Source: Treponema sp. (GTDB lineage: Bacteria > Spirochaetota > Spirochaetia > Treponematales > Treponemataceae). Taken from it: a DNA stretch of 64,000 nt. The notes beneath the pieces were generated by a model that saw only the letters and a list, made by a program, of their open reading frames with translations, ran no database searches and was not told where the DNA came from. This document shows, piece by piece, positions 25,653 through 35,079 of the stretch. Both the position numbers and the translations under genes were made by a program. How positions within the stretch are numbered: the first letter of the stretch is position 1; every line of letters begins with the position of its first letter. The DNA lies in NCBI GenBank assembly GCA_017395545.1, contig JAFPUF010000064.1, positions 29,311-93,310 of the forward strand, written 5' to 3'.

Positions 25653-27062
25653 TTAGCGTTTGAGTGAAAGGACAGTCTCAAGCAGCGTGTCTGCTGTTGT
25701 GATTGTCTTTGCGTTTGACTGGAAGCCGCGCTGTGTGACAATCATGTCTGTGAACTGCTCAGTCAAATCGACGTTTGACATCTCAAGGGCACCGGCGAGG
25801 AAAGTTCCGGCACCTGCGATTCCAGAGGCGTTGATTTTTGCCTCACCAGAGTTGTTGCTCTTTACATAAGTGTTGTCGCCGGCTTTCTCAAGACCGTTCT
25901 GGTTTGCGAAAGTTGCCATTGCGAGCTGACCGATTGCACGGTTGGTTCCGTTTGAGTAAACACCAGTGATTGTACCAGTAGAGTCAATCTTGAAGTTCTC
26001 GAGGTAACCCATAGCGTATCCGTCCTGATAGAAAGCCTTTGTTGAAGAAGAAGATGCGCTCTGTGTGACAGTGTTAATCATTGAGCCGATTGTACCCAGG
26101 TTGATGTTCATTTTCTGCTGATACGGCTGGTTGTCATCCCCGTTGTTTGCATCAGGAACATTGTAAAGAGCCTGAAGGACAACTTCGCCCTCTCTGTTTG
26201 ACTCTGCTCCGGAAGGATCCGTAGCATAAGCCAGAGTTCCGTTGTTGTCGAATTTAACGCGGAAAGTGTTTGTCTGACCGTCAGTTGAGTTCACGCCGAT
26301 TCGGGTTCCGGTTGAGTTCTGAATGACTCCGTTCTCATCTGTTTCAGGGTCAACGATTACAGTTCCTTCCCAGAGGTTTGGCTCATCACCGACACGGCGG
26401 AAAGTTACGTTCAGAAGGTGCTCATTTCCGAATGAGTCGTAAATTTTGAATTCTGTGTTCCAGCTGTTCTTTGCTTTTTCAGCATCAGTTCCATTTTCAT
26501 CGTAAACTGCAGTATTTTTGTTCAGGTTACATGCGAAGTTGATGTTCTGGGTAGCCTTTGCAGGGTCTTTTGAACCAACAGGAATTGTGAGGTCTGTCGG
26601 AGTAGCGGCAGTCTGAATTACCATCTCGCCGTTAAGTTCACGGGCCATCCATCCCTGAACACGCATTCCGTTAGCCGGGTTTACGAGTGTTCCGTTCTGG
26701 TCGAGAGAGAATGCACCTGCTCGTGTGTAGTATGATTTCTCACCGTTTTTCTCGATGAAGAAACCGTTACCCTGAATCGCAATATCAGTAGAAATTCCAG
26801 TTGACTGAAGGTTTCCCTGAGTGAAAACAGTGTCGATTGCAGCAACAGTCATACCAAGTCCGACTTCTTTCGGGTTAACACCGCCCTTCTCTTCGGTTGG
26901 TTTTGCGGCACCTGCAAGCTGCTGGCTGATCATGTCCTGAAAGTTGACACGACCGCGTTTAAAACCTGTTGTGTTTACGTTGGCAATGTTGTTGCCGATT
27001 ACATCCATTCGAGTCTGATGATTCTGAAGACCAGAAACACCAGAATAAAGTGATCTCATCAT
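25653..27062 (-). CDS. flgE: Flagellar hook protein FlgE
   Basis: Builds the hook joining motor and periplasmic filament. 469 residues. The N-terminal export/polymerisation region [19 protein letters not shown] and [15 protein letters not shown] and the C-terminal [20 protein letters not shown] are typical. Spirochaete hooks are covalently cross-linked through lysinoalanine; in T. denticola the residues are Lys165 and Cys178. Here residue 165 is Lys (PVGSK) and residue 178 is Cys (NFACN), at identical numbering. Start has GAGGGTAG upstream. flgD precedes by 26 bases. The usual downstream flbD-motAB-fliLM genes are absent; a terminator and SPFH gene follow. Confidence 0.96.
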   Translation of the reverse strand: MMRSLYSGVSGLQNHQTRMDVIGNNIANVNTTGFKRGRVNFQDMISQQLAGAAKPTEEKGGVNPKEVGLGMTVAAIDTVFTQGNLQSTGISTDIAIQGNGFFIEKNGEKSYYTRAGAFSLDQNGTLVNPANGMRVQGWMARELNGEMVIQTAATPTDLTIPVGSKDPAKATQNINFACNLNKNTAVYDENGTDAEKAKNSWNTEFKIYDSFGNEHLLNVTFRRVGDEPNLWEGTVIVDPETDENGVIQNSTGTRIGVNSTDGQTNTFRVKFDNNGTLAYATDPSGAESNREGEVVLQALYNVPDANNGDDNQPYQQKMNINLGTIGSMINTVTQSASSSSTKAFYQDGYAMGYLENFKIDSTGTITGVYSNGTNRAIGQLAMATFANQNGLEKAGDNTYVKSNNSGEAKINASGIAGAGTFLAGALEMSNVDLTEQFTDMIVTQRGFQSNAKTITTADTLLETVLSLKR

Positions 27063-27088
27063 ATCGCTACCCTCTTTTTTTATTCTGA

Positions 27089-27556
27089 TTAAAAGCCGTA
27101 CACAGCCTTGATTTTATTCATATCGTAGAACATACCGTTCACCTGTACCTGTGGGGAAGAACCTCTGGTGGCCGCCTCTACAACACCCGTCGTCGTCTGC
27201 TCTGCTCCAACGTCAATCTGAACCGTATGGCCGAGCATGCTCTGTGCCTCAGTAGAATTAATCATCGAAGCCATTCTCTCGAAGTTCTGGCTCATGTTTG
27301 TCATCTGCTCCAGAGAAGAGAACTGCGCCATCTGAGCGATGAATTCAGTGTTCTCCATCGGGCTTGTCGGATCCTGGTTCGTCATCTGAGCCATAAGGAG
27401 TTTCAAAAAGTCGTCCTTTCCGAGTTCCTTGCTTGCGATTCGTCCCTGGCGGAGTTCTGCGTCGAGTTTTTTGTTGAATCCGTTTACAACATTATCGACC
27501 TTGAACTTGTCCTGGGCACTCATCGTAGTGTTGATGCTGTTCGCTGTCATTTCCAT
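27089..27556 (-). CDS. flgD: Flagellar hook-capping protein FlgD
   Basis: Scaffold that caps the growing hook and allows FlgE assembly. 155 residues; the N-terminal signature [20 protein letters not shown] and the following [18 protein letters not shown] are diagnostic. The C-terminal tail is short ([20 protein letters not shown]), without the Ig-like/FnIII domain of enterobacterial FlgD, as in other spirochaetes. The ATG at 27556 follows GGGGT; a second ATG two codons later is also possible. It heads a two-gene flgD-flgE unit behind a sigma-28-like promoter. Confidence 0.93.
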   Translation of the reverse strand: MEMTANSINTTMSAQDKFKVDNVVNGFNKKLDAELRQGRIASKELGKDDFLKLLMAQMTNQDPTSPMENTEFIAQMAQFSSLEQMTNMSQNFERMASMINSTEAQSMLGHTVQIDVGAEQTTTGVVEAATRGSSPQVQVNGMFYDMNKIKAVYGF

Positions 27557-27604
27557 TTTTTTTACCCCACATTGCGTCCACTCACCATGAACGCTACTCT
27601 ATAA

Positions 27605-27631
27605 ATATCGGAATCCTGAAATGCGACTTTA
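27605..27631 (-). promoter_or_regulatory. Sigma-28 (FliA/WhiG)-like promoter of flgD-flgE
   Basis: Minus strand TAAA (27631-27628), 15 bases, TCCGATAT (27612-27605). This matches the flagellar sigma pattern TAAA-N15-GCCGATAA at all key positions but the first and last bases of the -10. It lies between the chemoreceptor terminator and flgD. Confidence 0.6.
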
Positions 27632-27635
27632 GTTT

Positions 27636-27686
27636 TAAAAATAAAAAAGAGGAAAGGACACCTTTCTTAAAAAAGGTTTCCTTTCC
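27636..27686 (-). terminator. Terminator of the chemoreceptor gene
   Basis: Stem GGAAAGGAAACCTTT / AAAGGTGTCCTTTCC (minus strand, 15 bp with one mismatch), followed by a T-rich run. Confidence 0.85.
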
Positions 27687-27728
27687 CCTTTCAATCCCTT
27701 TTTCTTCCAAAACTTAGAAAGCTGACAT

Positions 27729-29795
27729 TTATGAGGTCTTGAACCGGCGGACATCGTTTCCGAGCTGTTTTACATTCACATCAAGTTCTTCGACGCACTG
27801 ATCAAGCCTCATTCCGCTTTTTACTACGCTCTGTGCGTTCTCGTTCATCGCATCCATGCTCTCACGGACAGTGTTTACGGAAACCTGCATCATATTCATT
27901 TCTTCGAGAATGCGGGAACTGCCGTTTGCCATCTGGACTGAAGCTTCACGGACATTTTCAGTCGTTTTGTTCATGCCGGAAAGAGAATTTATGACGCTCT
28001 GAGAATCAGAATTCTGAGTTTCCAGGGCAAGACGCACTGACTGCACGAGAGAGTCAGTCTCCAGAATCCGCTCGGAAACCCCTGAGAAGGCCGTGCTTGA
28101 CTCCTGAGATGCCGATACAATTTCTTCGATGCTGTCCTGAATATTTTTGAGCTGGTCACCGATTGTTTTTGACTGGCTTGAAGAAGTCTCGGAAAGCTTT
28201 CGGATTTCGTCGGCAACAACCGCAAATCCTTTACCAGCCTCGCCTGCATGAGCTGCTTCGATTGCCGCATTCATCGCAAGAAGGTTCGTCTGGCTTGCGA
28301 TTGAAGCGATTGCCATGTTCGCTTCCTGCAGCATCTGCGACTGTGCGTCAATCTGAGAAATACGCTCGTTGACTTTCTGCTGTTTTGACATTCCGTTTCT
28401 GGCTTCCTCATCGAGAATTCCGAAAGAAGAAGCCATACTTTCCATTGAAGTGCTAATCTGCTCAATGCTCTTCACAAGCTGGCCGACAGCCCTGGAAGAT
28501 TCCTCAATGCTTTTTGACTGAGAATCAATCATCGTGTTGACATTTGAAATGCTGGCAGCAACCTCTTTCGCAACGGAAGAAGCCTCATCAAAGCCTGCAG
28601 ACTGATTTTTTATCTGCTCCTGAACGTTTCCGATACTCAGACGGATACATGTCATCGAATCTGAAACTGACGAAACGCTTTCTTTCATATTTTTTGAAAC
28701 TTCGTCGAGAGTCTCACTGGAATTCTTGATTGTTCCGATCATACCCTGGAGTTTTTCCATGAATGTGTTGAAATAAGCGACAATCGTGTGAATTGATTTA
28801 AAAGGCGTACGCAAATCCGTGCTGAGCCGCTTCGTGAGGTCAGCTTCCCCGGAAACGACATTTTTTACAGTAGAACGGACTTCCGAAAGCGGTACAAAAA
28901 GATTGTGCATCGTGTATGCGATAAAAAGAATCACGACAAGAATCATAAAGACTGCGAAAGGTACAAGCGCATTCAAGAAGAATTCTTTTGCGGTAAACGG
29001 AATAAAAAGAACAAGCTGCCATCTCAGCGAATCAATCGGCGCAATCAGGTAAACTCCGTTAAATGACGAATAAAAAGTCGTACTCTGCGGGAAAAGATTA
29101 TCCACATTCAAAAGCTCGGGCATTTTCTCCGTTACAGGAACTTTTTTTTCAAGGTCGTTAAGGTCAGTCGAAGCAGAAATCTCCATACCGGAGTTATACA
29201 TGTACATCGTAACCCCGTCCTCAAGGCTCTGGTACATCGAACGCACGAAATCATTAAGCTCAACGCCCGTTCCCGTAATTCCAGTGACTTTCCGGTTCTC
29301 GTCATAGACCAGGACATTTATCCACATAAAAGTTTTTTTAAGCCCGAGGTCATAATCAACATAAAACTGAAACGGCAGGTTCGCATCGATTGTGGCCTGA
29401 TACCATGCATTACCGGGATCAGATTTATCGAGATTATAGATGAATTCCATATTGGAATAATATTTTAAGTCAGAATCAGAAATCCAGAACGTACGGTGAG
29501 AAGAAAAAGAATCCTGAAAAGAACGGAAATCGCGGAAAGCTATTTCACGGACAGTCTCATCCTCAGGATTTGCCATGTAATCAATGACAGCAGGAGACTG
29601 TCCGAGCTGCATTGCAAGCTTTCGTTCCGGCAGAAGTCCGCTTTCCAGTTCAAGGATTTTTGTGTATTTCATTTCAGAAAGCCGGTTCTGAGCCTTGCTT
29701 CTGAAAAGTTTAAACGAAGAAAAAGAAACGGCAGTAAGCCCCAGAACTGTCAGAACTACGCCAGTAAGAATTGTACTTTTTTTAGTCGATTTCAT
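27729..29795 (-). CDS. Methyl-accepting chemotaxis protein
   Basis: 688 residues. N-terminal helix (~9-28), periplasmic dCache-type sensor (~35-275, with FWISDSDLKYYSN and WINVLVYDENRKVTGITGTG), second helix (~280-302), HAMP (~305-360) and a cytoplasmic signalling domain whose hairpin tip reads IASIASQTNLLAMNAAIEAA with the following GKGFAVVADEIRKLSE. It signals through CheW/CheA to the flagellar motor. The ligand cannot be told. GGGAGAG precedes the ATG. It is transcribed alone, just upstream of flgDE. Confidence 0.95.
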   Translation of the reverse strand: MKSTKKSTILTGVVLTVLGLTAVSFSSFKLFRSKAQNRLSEMKYTKILELESGLLPERKLAMQLGQSPAVIDYMANPEDETVREIAFRDFRSFQDSFSSHRTFWISDSDLKYYSNMEFIYNLDKSDPGNAWYQATIDANLPFQFYVDYDLGLKKTFMWINVLVYDENRKVTGITGTGVELNDFVRSMYQSLEDGVTMYMYNSGMEISASTDLNDLEKKVPVTEKMPELLNVDNLFPQSTTFYSSFNGVYLIAPIDSLRWQLVLFIPFTAKEFFLNALVPFAVFMILVVILFIAYTMHNLFVPLSEVRSTVKNVVSGEADLTKRLSTDLRTPFKSIHTIVAYFNTFMEKLQGMIGTIKNSSETLDEVSKNMKESVSSVSDSMTCIRLSIGNVQEQIKNQSAGFDEASSVAKEVAASISNVNTMIDSQSKSIEESSRAVGQLVKSIEQISTSMESMASSFGILDEEARNGMSKQQKVNERISQIDAQSQMLQEANMAIASIASQTNLLAMNAAIEAAHAGEAGKGFAVVADEIRKLSETSSSQSKTIGDQLKNIQDSIEEIVSASQESSTAFSGVSERILETDSLVQSVRLALETQNSDSQSVINSLSGMNKTTENVREASVQMANGSSRILEEMNMMQVSVNTVRESMDAMNENAQSVVKSGMRLDQCVEELDVNVKQLGNDVRRFKTS

Positions 29796-29828
29796 TTTAC
29801 TCTCTCCCAGATTTTTAAATGTGAAAGT

Positions 29829-29857
29829 ATTTTAATGATACATGAAGAATGTGTCAG
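29829..29857 (-). promoter_or_regulatory. Promoter of the chemoreceptor gene
   Basis: Minus strand CTGACA, 17 bases, TAAAAT, about 33 bases before the ATG. A housekeeping-type rather than flagellar-type promoter. Confidence 0.6.
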
Positions 29858-29991
29858 CAATTTTAAGAAAATATTTTGAATATTTTAAGTATTTTCTTAT
29901 TTTTTCCACACTTTTCCATTTTCCGATTCTGTGATAATCTTCTGTCATTTTAACGGCAAGACCTGTCTTTCAGGCTTTTATGGGGGAATCT

Positions 29992-30612
29992 ATGATACTT
30001 AAGAATTTTATCGTCTTTGAAGGAATCGACGGAGCAGGAACCAGCACTCAGATTGAAATGCTTAAAAAACGCCAGGATTCAAATAAATTCTTTTTTACTG
30101 CAGAACCGACCGACTCCGAAACAGGAAAATTCCTCCGCAGAATGCTCAAGGGCGATGTCGAGCTTGACGCGCGCACTTCTGCCTTTCTGTTTGCGGCCGA
30201 CAGAAATGAGCATCTGTACGGCAGTGGCGGCACGAACTGCGGCGTCGTCAATCAGGCAGAAAACGGAAAAATCGTAGTTTCTGACAGATACCTGTTCTCA
30301 AGCCTCACTTATCAGAGCGTAACCTGCGGAAACGAGCTTCCGAGGCGCTTAAACGAATCATTCCCGCTCCCGCAAATTCTTTTTTTCTTCGACATCGACC
30401 CGGAAATATCATTAAAAAGGGTTCTCGGCAGGGGTGAGACCGAAATCTATGAAAAACTCGACTTTCAGAAAGCAACCGCAGAACGCTACCGTGCCGTAAT
30501 AAAAGAATATGAAGAGATGAACACGGGCATGGAAATCGTCCGTCTGGATGCGGCCCGCTCAATCGAAGAAACAGCCTCAGTCATCGAAAAATTCCTTGGA
30601 AACTTACTTTAA
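29992..30612 (+). CDS. tmk: Thymidylate kinase with altered P-loop
   Basis: Phosphorylates dTMP to dTDP. 206 residues from ATG 29992, chosen because GGGGGA lies 6 bases upstream; an in-frame ATG 12 bases earlier overlaps that site. The core motifs are present: FEGIDGAGTSTQ, FAADRNEHL and DRYLFSSLTYQ. The P-loop lysine of the usual GxxxxGK(S/T) is replaced by Thr 17. From memory the T. pallidum enzyme also lacks this lysine, so this may be lineage-specific. It stands alone, with the c-di-GMP operon starting 58 bases downstream. Confidence 0.9.
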   Translation: MILKNFIVFEGIDGAGTSTQIEMLKKRQDSNKFFFTAEPTDSETGKFLRRMLKGDVELDARTSAFLFAADRNEHLYGSGGTNCGVVNQAENGKIVVSDRYLFSSLTYQSVTCGNELPRRLNESFPLPQILFFFDIDPEISLKRVLGRGETEIYEKLDFQKATAERYRAVIKEYEEMNTGMEIVRLDAARSIEETASVIEKFLGNLL

Positions 30613-30619
30613 ATTTTCC

Positions 30620-30666
30620 TTGAAAAATTTTGCCTTATAGGTGATAATATAGCAATAAATTGCTAT
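30620..30666 (+). promoter_or_regulatory. Promoter and palindromic operator of the GGDEF-EAL operon
   Basis: TTGAAA (30620-30625), 17 bases, GATAAT (30643-30648). Immediately after the -10 comes a perfect inverted repeat ATAGCAAT-AA-ATTGCTAT (30649-30666) covering the expected transcription start and ending four bases before the ATG. No Shine-Dalgarno is present in the ~15-base leader. Confidence 0.6.
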
Positions 30667-30670
30667 ATCT

Positions 30671-33163
30671 ATGAACAAACGGCAAAAATTACTTTTTTTT
30701 CGCAATTTCTCAATCACTTTAGGTTTTATCTGTCTCCTTGCTTCTACAATATTTCTTATCCGCTTTGTCTCAACCGAAATAAAACCCAAAGAAGAAGTAA
30801 ACGTACCTGTCGAAGTCTCTCACAAGGTTCTTTTCTTCTGTTCATACAGTCCGCTTTATTTCACTTACGAATCCCAGATTCAGGGACTCCAGGAAGCCCT
30901 TTATCCGAAAGGCACAGAGTACGACATTATTTTTCTTGATTCCGAGCAGCGCGGAAAAGCAGATTTTTCAATGCTGGCAACCTACGTAAAGTCCAAGCTG
31001 GACGGAAAAAAATATGAGGCAGTTCTTCTCGGTGACAATGCTGCCCTCAGGTTTGCCCTTGAATATCAGAGCCAGCTTTTTCCGAACCTTCCTATGGTCT
31101 TCTTTGGTGTAACCGATTTCGAGCTTGCCCTCAAAGCCTGCGCCACCCCGATGATAACAGGTTACTACGAAAGCAACTATCTCGAAGAAACAATGAACCT
31201 TGCAATGAAACTTTTCCCAAACAGAAAAACTTTCGTTGCCCTTCACGACCAGTCTTCTTCAGGCCAGAGCGACATCGCAAGTTTATGGTCTTTCCGTAAA
31301 AAATACAAAGACTACGCTTTCATCGACCTGGACGCAACTCTTCTTTCACAGGAAGAACTTATTTTCCTTCTCGACTCTCTTCCAGCAGATTCAATTCTTC
31401 TATACATGACGTGCTATACCGACAAATACGGAAAGAACTACTCAATGCTTTCCCGCACAAACACCATCGTCCAGCACACAAATGTTCCTATTTTCCGCAA
31501 TTATATCGGCGGCGAAGGAATGGGCATTCTCGGAGGAATCTCGCTTGACGTCGAAGAACAGTGCAGGCTCGCAGGCGAAACAACTGCAAAAATTGTTTCC
31601 GGAGCTGACATTTCAGAATTCCCGTTCGTAGAGCAGACTCCGAGCAGAACCGCTTTTGACTACAACCTTATTAAACAATATAACCTCAAAATCTCCGATT
31701 TTCCGCCCGACACAATTTTCTACAACAAGCCCGACAATTTTCTTAATCACTACGGAAATATTTTACCGGCCGTCGGTCTAATCATCTTAACTCTCGTATT
31801 TTTTGTTCTTGCGGCAAATTTCGGAAAAGCGATTTCCAAAAAACTTGTCCTTGACCTGCAGAAATCCAACGACGCCCTCGTTGAGTCTGAAGAAACACTG
31901 CGTTATCAGGCAGAATACGACGAAGTCCTCGATATTCTCAACAGACGAACTATTACAGAATGGCTCCATGAAAACCTCACTCCCGAAGACACATACTCAA
32001 TCCTGATTATCGACATTGACAACTTCAAAATGCTCAACGACAGCTATGGTCACTCCCTTGCAGACTCAATTCTTCAGTATCTCGTAGCACTCTTAAAAGG
32101 CATGGCTCTGGAACGCGGCTGGATGATGGGTCGCTTCGGAGGAGACGAATTCCTTATCTACATTCCAAACGAAATTCTTACAATCGACTGCGAAACAACA
32201 AAAAATATTCTTGAACTTATCCGAGCCCCTATTCCTCTCGGTGACGAAACTCTGTCTCTCACGGTAAGTCTCGGTGCCTCATGCTCCGACGGTGAAACCC
32301 CGCCTGAACTTCACATCAACAATACGGAAGGAGCCCTTTACGAAGCTAAAGCGCGCGGCAAAAACGGAATCGTCATTTACGACGACATAATGAAGAAAAA
32401 AACTCTCGAAGAAATTGTCATAAAAGAAAAATTACAGCGGGCTTTCGACAGCGACGGTTTCTTCATGCTTTATCAGCCGCAGATTAACGCCAAAACAAAA
32501 AAAGTTGCCGGCTATGAGGCTCTTGTCCGCATGAAAGAACCAGGAGTTTACCCCGGACAGTTCATTCCTGTTGCAGAAAAAAGCGGATGGATCTGGCGTA
32601 TCGGACGCATCACCACCGAACTTGTAATAAAGCAGCTTGCCGCATGGCGTGATGCCGGCGAAGAGCTTCACCCTGTTTCGGTAAACTTCTCTTCAAACCA
32701 GCTCAACGACCACGGCTATGTCGACTTCATCGAAGAACTTCTAAAAAAATACGACATTCCGCCGCACTACCTTGAAATCGAAATCACAGAAGGCCTTTTC
32801 CTTGAAAAATCTTCTCTCGCAGACACTATTTTCAAGCGCTTCAAGGATTTAGGAATCCGTCTCCATATGGACGATTTCGGAACGGGCTATTCTTCCCTCG
32901 GATACCTCACCTATATTCCTGTCGACATCATCAAACTCGACAAGTCACTCGTTGATGCCTACCTTGTTGAAGGCAAAGATTCCTTCATCAAAAATATCAT
33001 TCATCTCATGCACGATCTCGGAAAAGCCATGATTATCGAAGGCGTCGAAGAAAAATACCAGTACGAACGACTGTGCGAATTTGGAGCAGACACAATTCAG
33101 GGATACTACTTCTCAAAACCGATTCCAGCTGATGAGGCAATTAAATTCGAGGTTAAAGAGTAA
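30671..33163 (+). CDS. Membrane c-di-GMP cyclase/phosphodiesterase with periplasmic binding-protein sensor (GGDEF-EAL)
   Basis: 830 residues. N-terminal helix (~12-32), a periplasmic domain resembling ABC substrate-binding proteins (~50-350, HKVLFFCSYSPLYFTYESQ), second helix (~358-382), then GGDEF with intact GRFGGDEF (~490) and EAL with intact YEALVRM (Glu near 616), EITEG, DDFGTGYSSLGYL and KLDKSLV. Both active sites look complete. The I-site RxxD before GGDEF is not present. It is the first of three genes (GGDEF and an RbsB-like lipoprotein follow) and carries its own promoter with a palindrome. Confidence 0.94.
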   Translation: MNKRQKLLFFRNFSITLGFICLLASTIFLIRFVSTEIKPKEEVNVPVEVSHKVLFFCSYSPLYFTYESQIQGLQEALYPKGTEYDIIFLDSEQRGKADFSMLATYVKSKLDGKKYEAVLLGDNAALRFALEYQSQLFPNLPMVFFGVTDFELALKACATPMITGYYESNYLEETMNLAMKLFPNRKTFVALHDQSSSGQSDIASLWSFRKKYKDYAFIDLDATLLSQEELIFLLDSLPADSILLYMTCYTDKYGKNYSMLSRTNTIVQHTNVPIFRNYIGGEGMGILGGISLDVEEQCRLAGETTAKIVSGADISEFPFVEQTPSRTAFDYNLIKQYNLKISDFPPDTIFYNKPDNFLNHYGNILPAVGLIILTLVFFVLAANFGKAISKKLVLDLQKSNDALVESEETLRYQAEYDEVLDILNRRTITEWLHENLTPEDTYSILIIDIDNFKMLNDSYGHSLADSILQYLVALLKGMALERGWMMGRFGGDEFLIYIPNEILTIDCETTKNILELIRAPIPLGDETLSLTVSLGASCSDGETPPELHINNTEGALYEAKARGKNGIVIYDDIMKKKTLEEIVIKEKLQRAFDSDGFFMLYQPQINAKTKKVAGYEALVRMKEPGVYPGQFIPVAEKSGWIWRIGRITTELVIKQLAAWRDAGEELHPVSVNFSSNQLNDHGYVDFIEELLKKYDIPPHYLEIEITEGLFLEKSSLADTIFKRFKDLGIRLHMDDFGTGYSSLGYLTYIPVDIIKLDKSLVDAYLVEGKDSFIKNIIHLMHDLGKAMIIEGVEEKYQYERLCEFGADTIQGYYFSKPIPADEAIKFEVKE

Positions 33164-33166
33164 ATT

Positions 33167-35023
33167 ATGTTCAAAAAAGTCAAAATTCATGTTCCGACTG
33201 TTATCGCCGTTCTCTTTACGGTTGCGGTATTATTCGCTTCTTTCTTCTGGTTTTCAAATCACACGGACGACATGATTGAGGGAACCACAAAATTCTACCT
33301 TGAAACAAATGCACGTTCCCAGGCTGCGGCTTTCAACACAAAACTTTCAAATCAGGTTGAGTTGTTGCGCACAGTCTCAAGAATTTTCAAATTCATCGAC
33401 ATGAACGATCACAAAGCTTTGCGCGAAACAGCCATGCAAATCGAAAATTTCGGAAGCTATGCTCGTCTTTCTGCTGCGGGTCCAGACGGCCGTATGTATG
33501 ATATAACCGGAAAGGATATGGGCGATGTCTCTCAGGCACTTTATTTTAAGAGGGCACTCAAAGGCCTTGTCACAATTTCTGACACAATTCTTACAGACAC
33601 AGAAATCGGCGACTATCTTTATATTGCGGTTCCAATTTATCAGGGAGAAAACAATGTTGGAGTTATGTACGGCCAGTTCTCCCTTTCACTTCTGGGCGAT
33701 TTAATCGAAGCGGTTGGTTTTCAGGAAACGAGCACAAGCATTCTTCTCACAAGCGACGGAATGATTCTCGCCCGCTCAACGAATAACGAACTTGTAACAA
33801 ACAGAATCCGGAACTTCTTCGATCTGGGAACAAAATGGGGGCTTCGCGGAAAACTTTCCCTCACAGATATAAAAGTCGATATTATGAGCGGTAAAACTTT
33901 CGTAGTTCCATACGAAACCGGAGCAAGGGACAGGCTTGCAATTCTTACCCCTGTCGGAATGAATAACTGGTACTACGCAATCGTAATTTCCCAGGATATA
34001 ATTCACGAACAAAGCCACGCACTTTCACTCAATCTTCTTGTAGTCGAAATTGTCCTTATCTTTGCATTCGTTCTTCTTTTCGTTACAATCCTTCATCTTC
34101 TCCGGAGCATGGCGCTCGTAGAAATTGCGAACGACCGTTTTCAGCTGGTCACGCGCCAGTCGCAGGCAATTGTTTTTGACTACGACTTTTCGAAACGACG
34201 GCTTGAACTCAACGGAAATGCGAAATTCATAAGCAAAAACGCAAAAGATTCATATTCTAACGAAGAAATCATCAGGGAGCTCAGCGATATTCTTCACGAA
34301 AACGACAAATCAATTCTCGAAGAAATAATCGAACTCCGAAACAACGAAAAGAATACAATTCTCCGGGAAATGAGGATTTTATGCGCCGACAACAACTATT
34401 ACTGGCACCGTCTTACAGGAACCGTCGTGCGTGATGACGAAGGCCTGCCCCGCCGTCTCGTCGGAAACCTCGTCAATGTCGAGGACGAAATAAGCAAAGA
34501 ACAGCAGCTCAGGCAGAAGGCAGAAATTGACCCGCTTTCAGGACTTTTGAACAAGGGCGCTTTCACGGCTTATGTTGAGGAACTTCTTTCAAAATCTACA
34601 GACGATAATCTCTACGCTTTCTACATCATTGATCTTGATAACTTCAAAAAAGTCAACGATACGCTCGGTCATATCGTCGGGGACAAAGTTATTTCTGATG
34701 TTTCGCAAAAGCTCTGCACAGTCTTCAGTGAAGATGACTTTGTCGGCCGTATCGGCGGAGACGAATTTGCGGCTTTCCTCAAACTTTCAGGAAGCGGCTT
34801 AAAAATGGGACATGAAATAATCGAAGCAAAAGCAAAAGCCTCCTGTGCAATCATCAACGAAATCTATACTGACGGCAAAAACGGAGTCAATATCACTGCA
34901 AGCATCGGTGTTTCAGTCTATCCGGCCGCCGGAAAAAAATTCGAGGAACTGTACAAAGCAGCCGACAAAGTTCTCTACAAATCAAAAAATGCCGGTAAAA
35001 ACCAGTACAATATCAGCGAATAG
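33167..35023 (+). CDS. dCache-PAS-GGDEF diguanylate cyclase
   Basis: 618 residues. N-terminal helix (~10-30), periplasmic dCache-like sensor (~35-285), second helix (~288-315), a PAS-like fold (~320-450, with YWHRLTGTVVRDDEG) and a C-terminal GGDEF with GRIGGDEFAAFL at about 530. The catalytic residues are intact, so it should make c-di-GMP from GTP; the inhibitory I-site Arg is replaced (SEDD in place of RxxD). It starts 3 bases after the GGDEF-EAL gene and is probably translated by coupling. Confidence 0.92.
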   Translation: MFKKVKIHVPTVIAVLFTVAVLFASFFWFSNHTDDMIEGTTKFYLETNARSQAAAFNTKLSNQVELLRTVSRIFKFIDMNDHKALRETAMQIENFGSYARLSAAGPDGRMYDITGKDMGDVSQALYFKRALKGLVTISDTILTDTEIGDYLYIAVPIYQGENNVGVMYGQFSLSLLGDLIEAVGFQETSTSILLTSDGMILARSTNNELVTNRIRNFFDLGTKWGLRGKLSLTDIKVDIMSGKTFVVPYETGARDRLAILTPVGMNNWYYAIVISQDIIHEQSHALSLNLLVVEIVLIFAFVLLFVTILHLLRSMALVEIANDRFQLVTRQSQAIVFDYDFSKRRLELNGNAKFISKNAKDSYSNEEIIRELSDILHENDKSILEEIIELRNNEKNTILREMRILCADNNYYWHRLTGTVVRDDEGLPRRLVGNLVNVEDEISKEQQLRQKAEIDPLSGLLNKGAFTAYVEELLSKSTDDNLYAFYIIDLDNFKKVNDTLGHIVGDKVISDVSQKLCTVFSEDDFVGRIGGDEFAAFLKLSGSGLKMGHEIIEAKAKASCAIINEIYTDGKNGVNITASIGVSVYPAAGKKFEELYKAADKVLYKSKNAGKNQYNISE

Positions 35024-35079
35024 AGTTTCCAGTTTCAGGACTGGGAATATTTCAAATAAAGAGGTAGAAGAGGTAAAAA

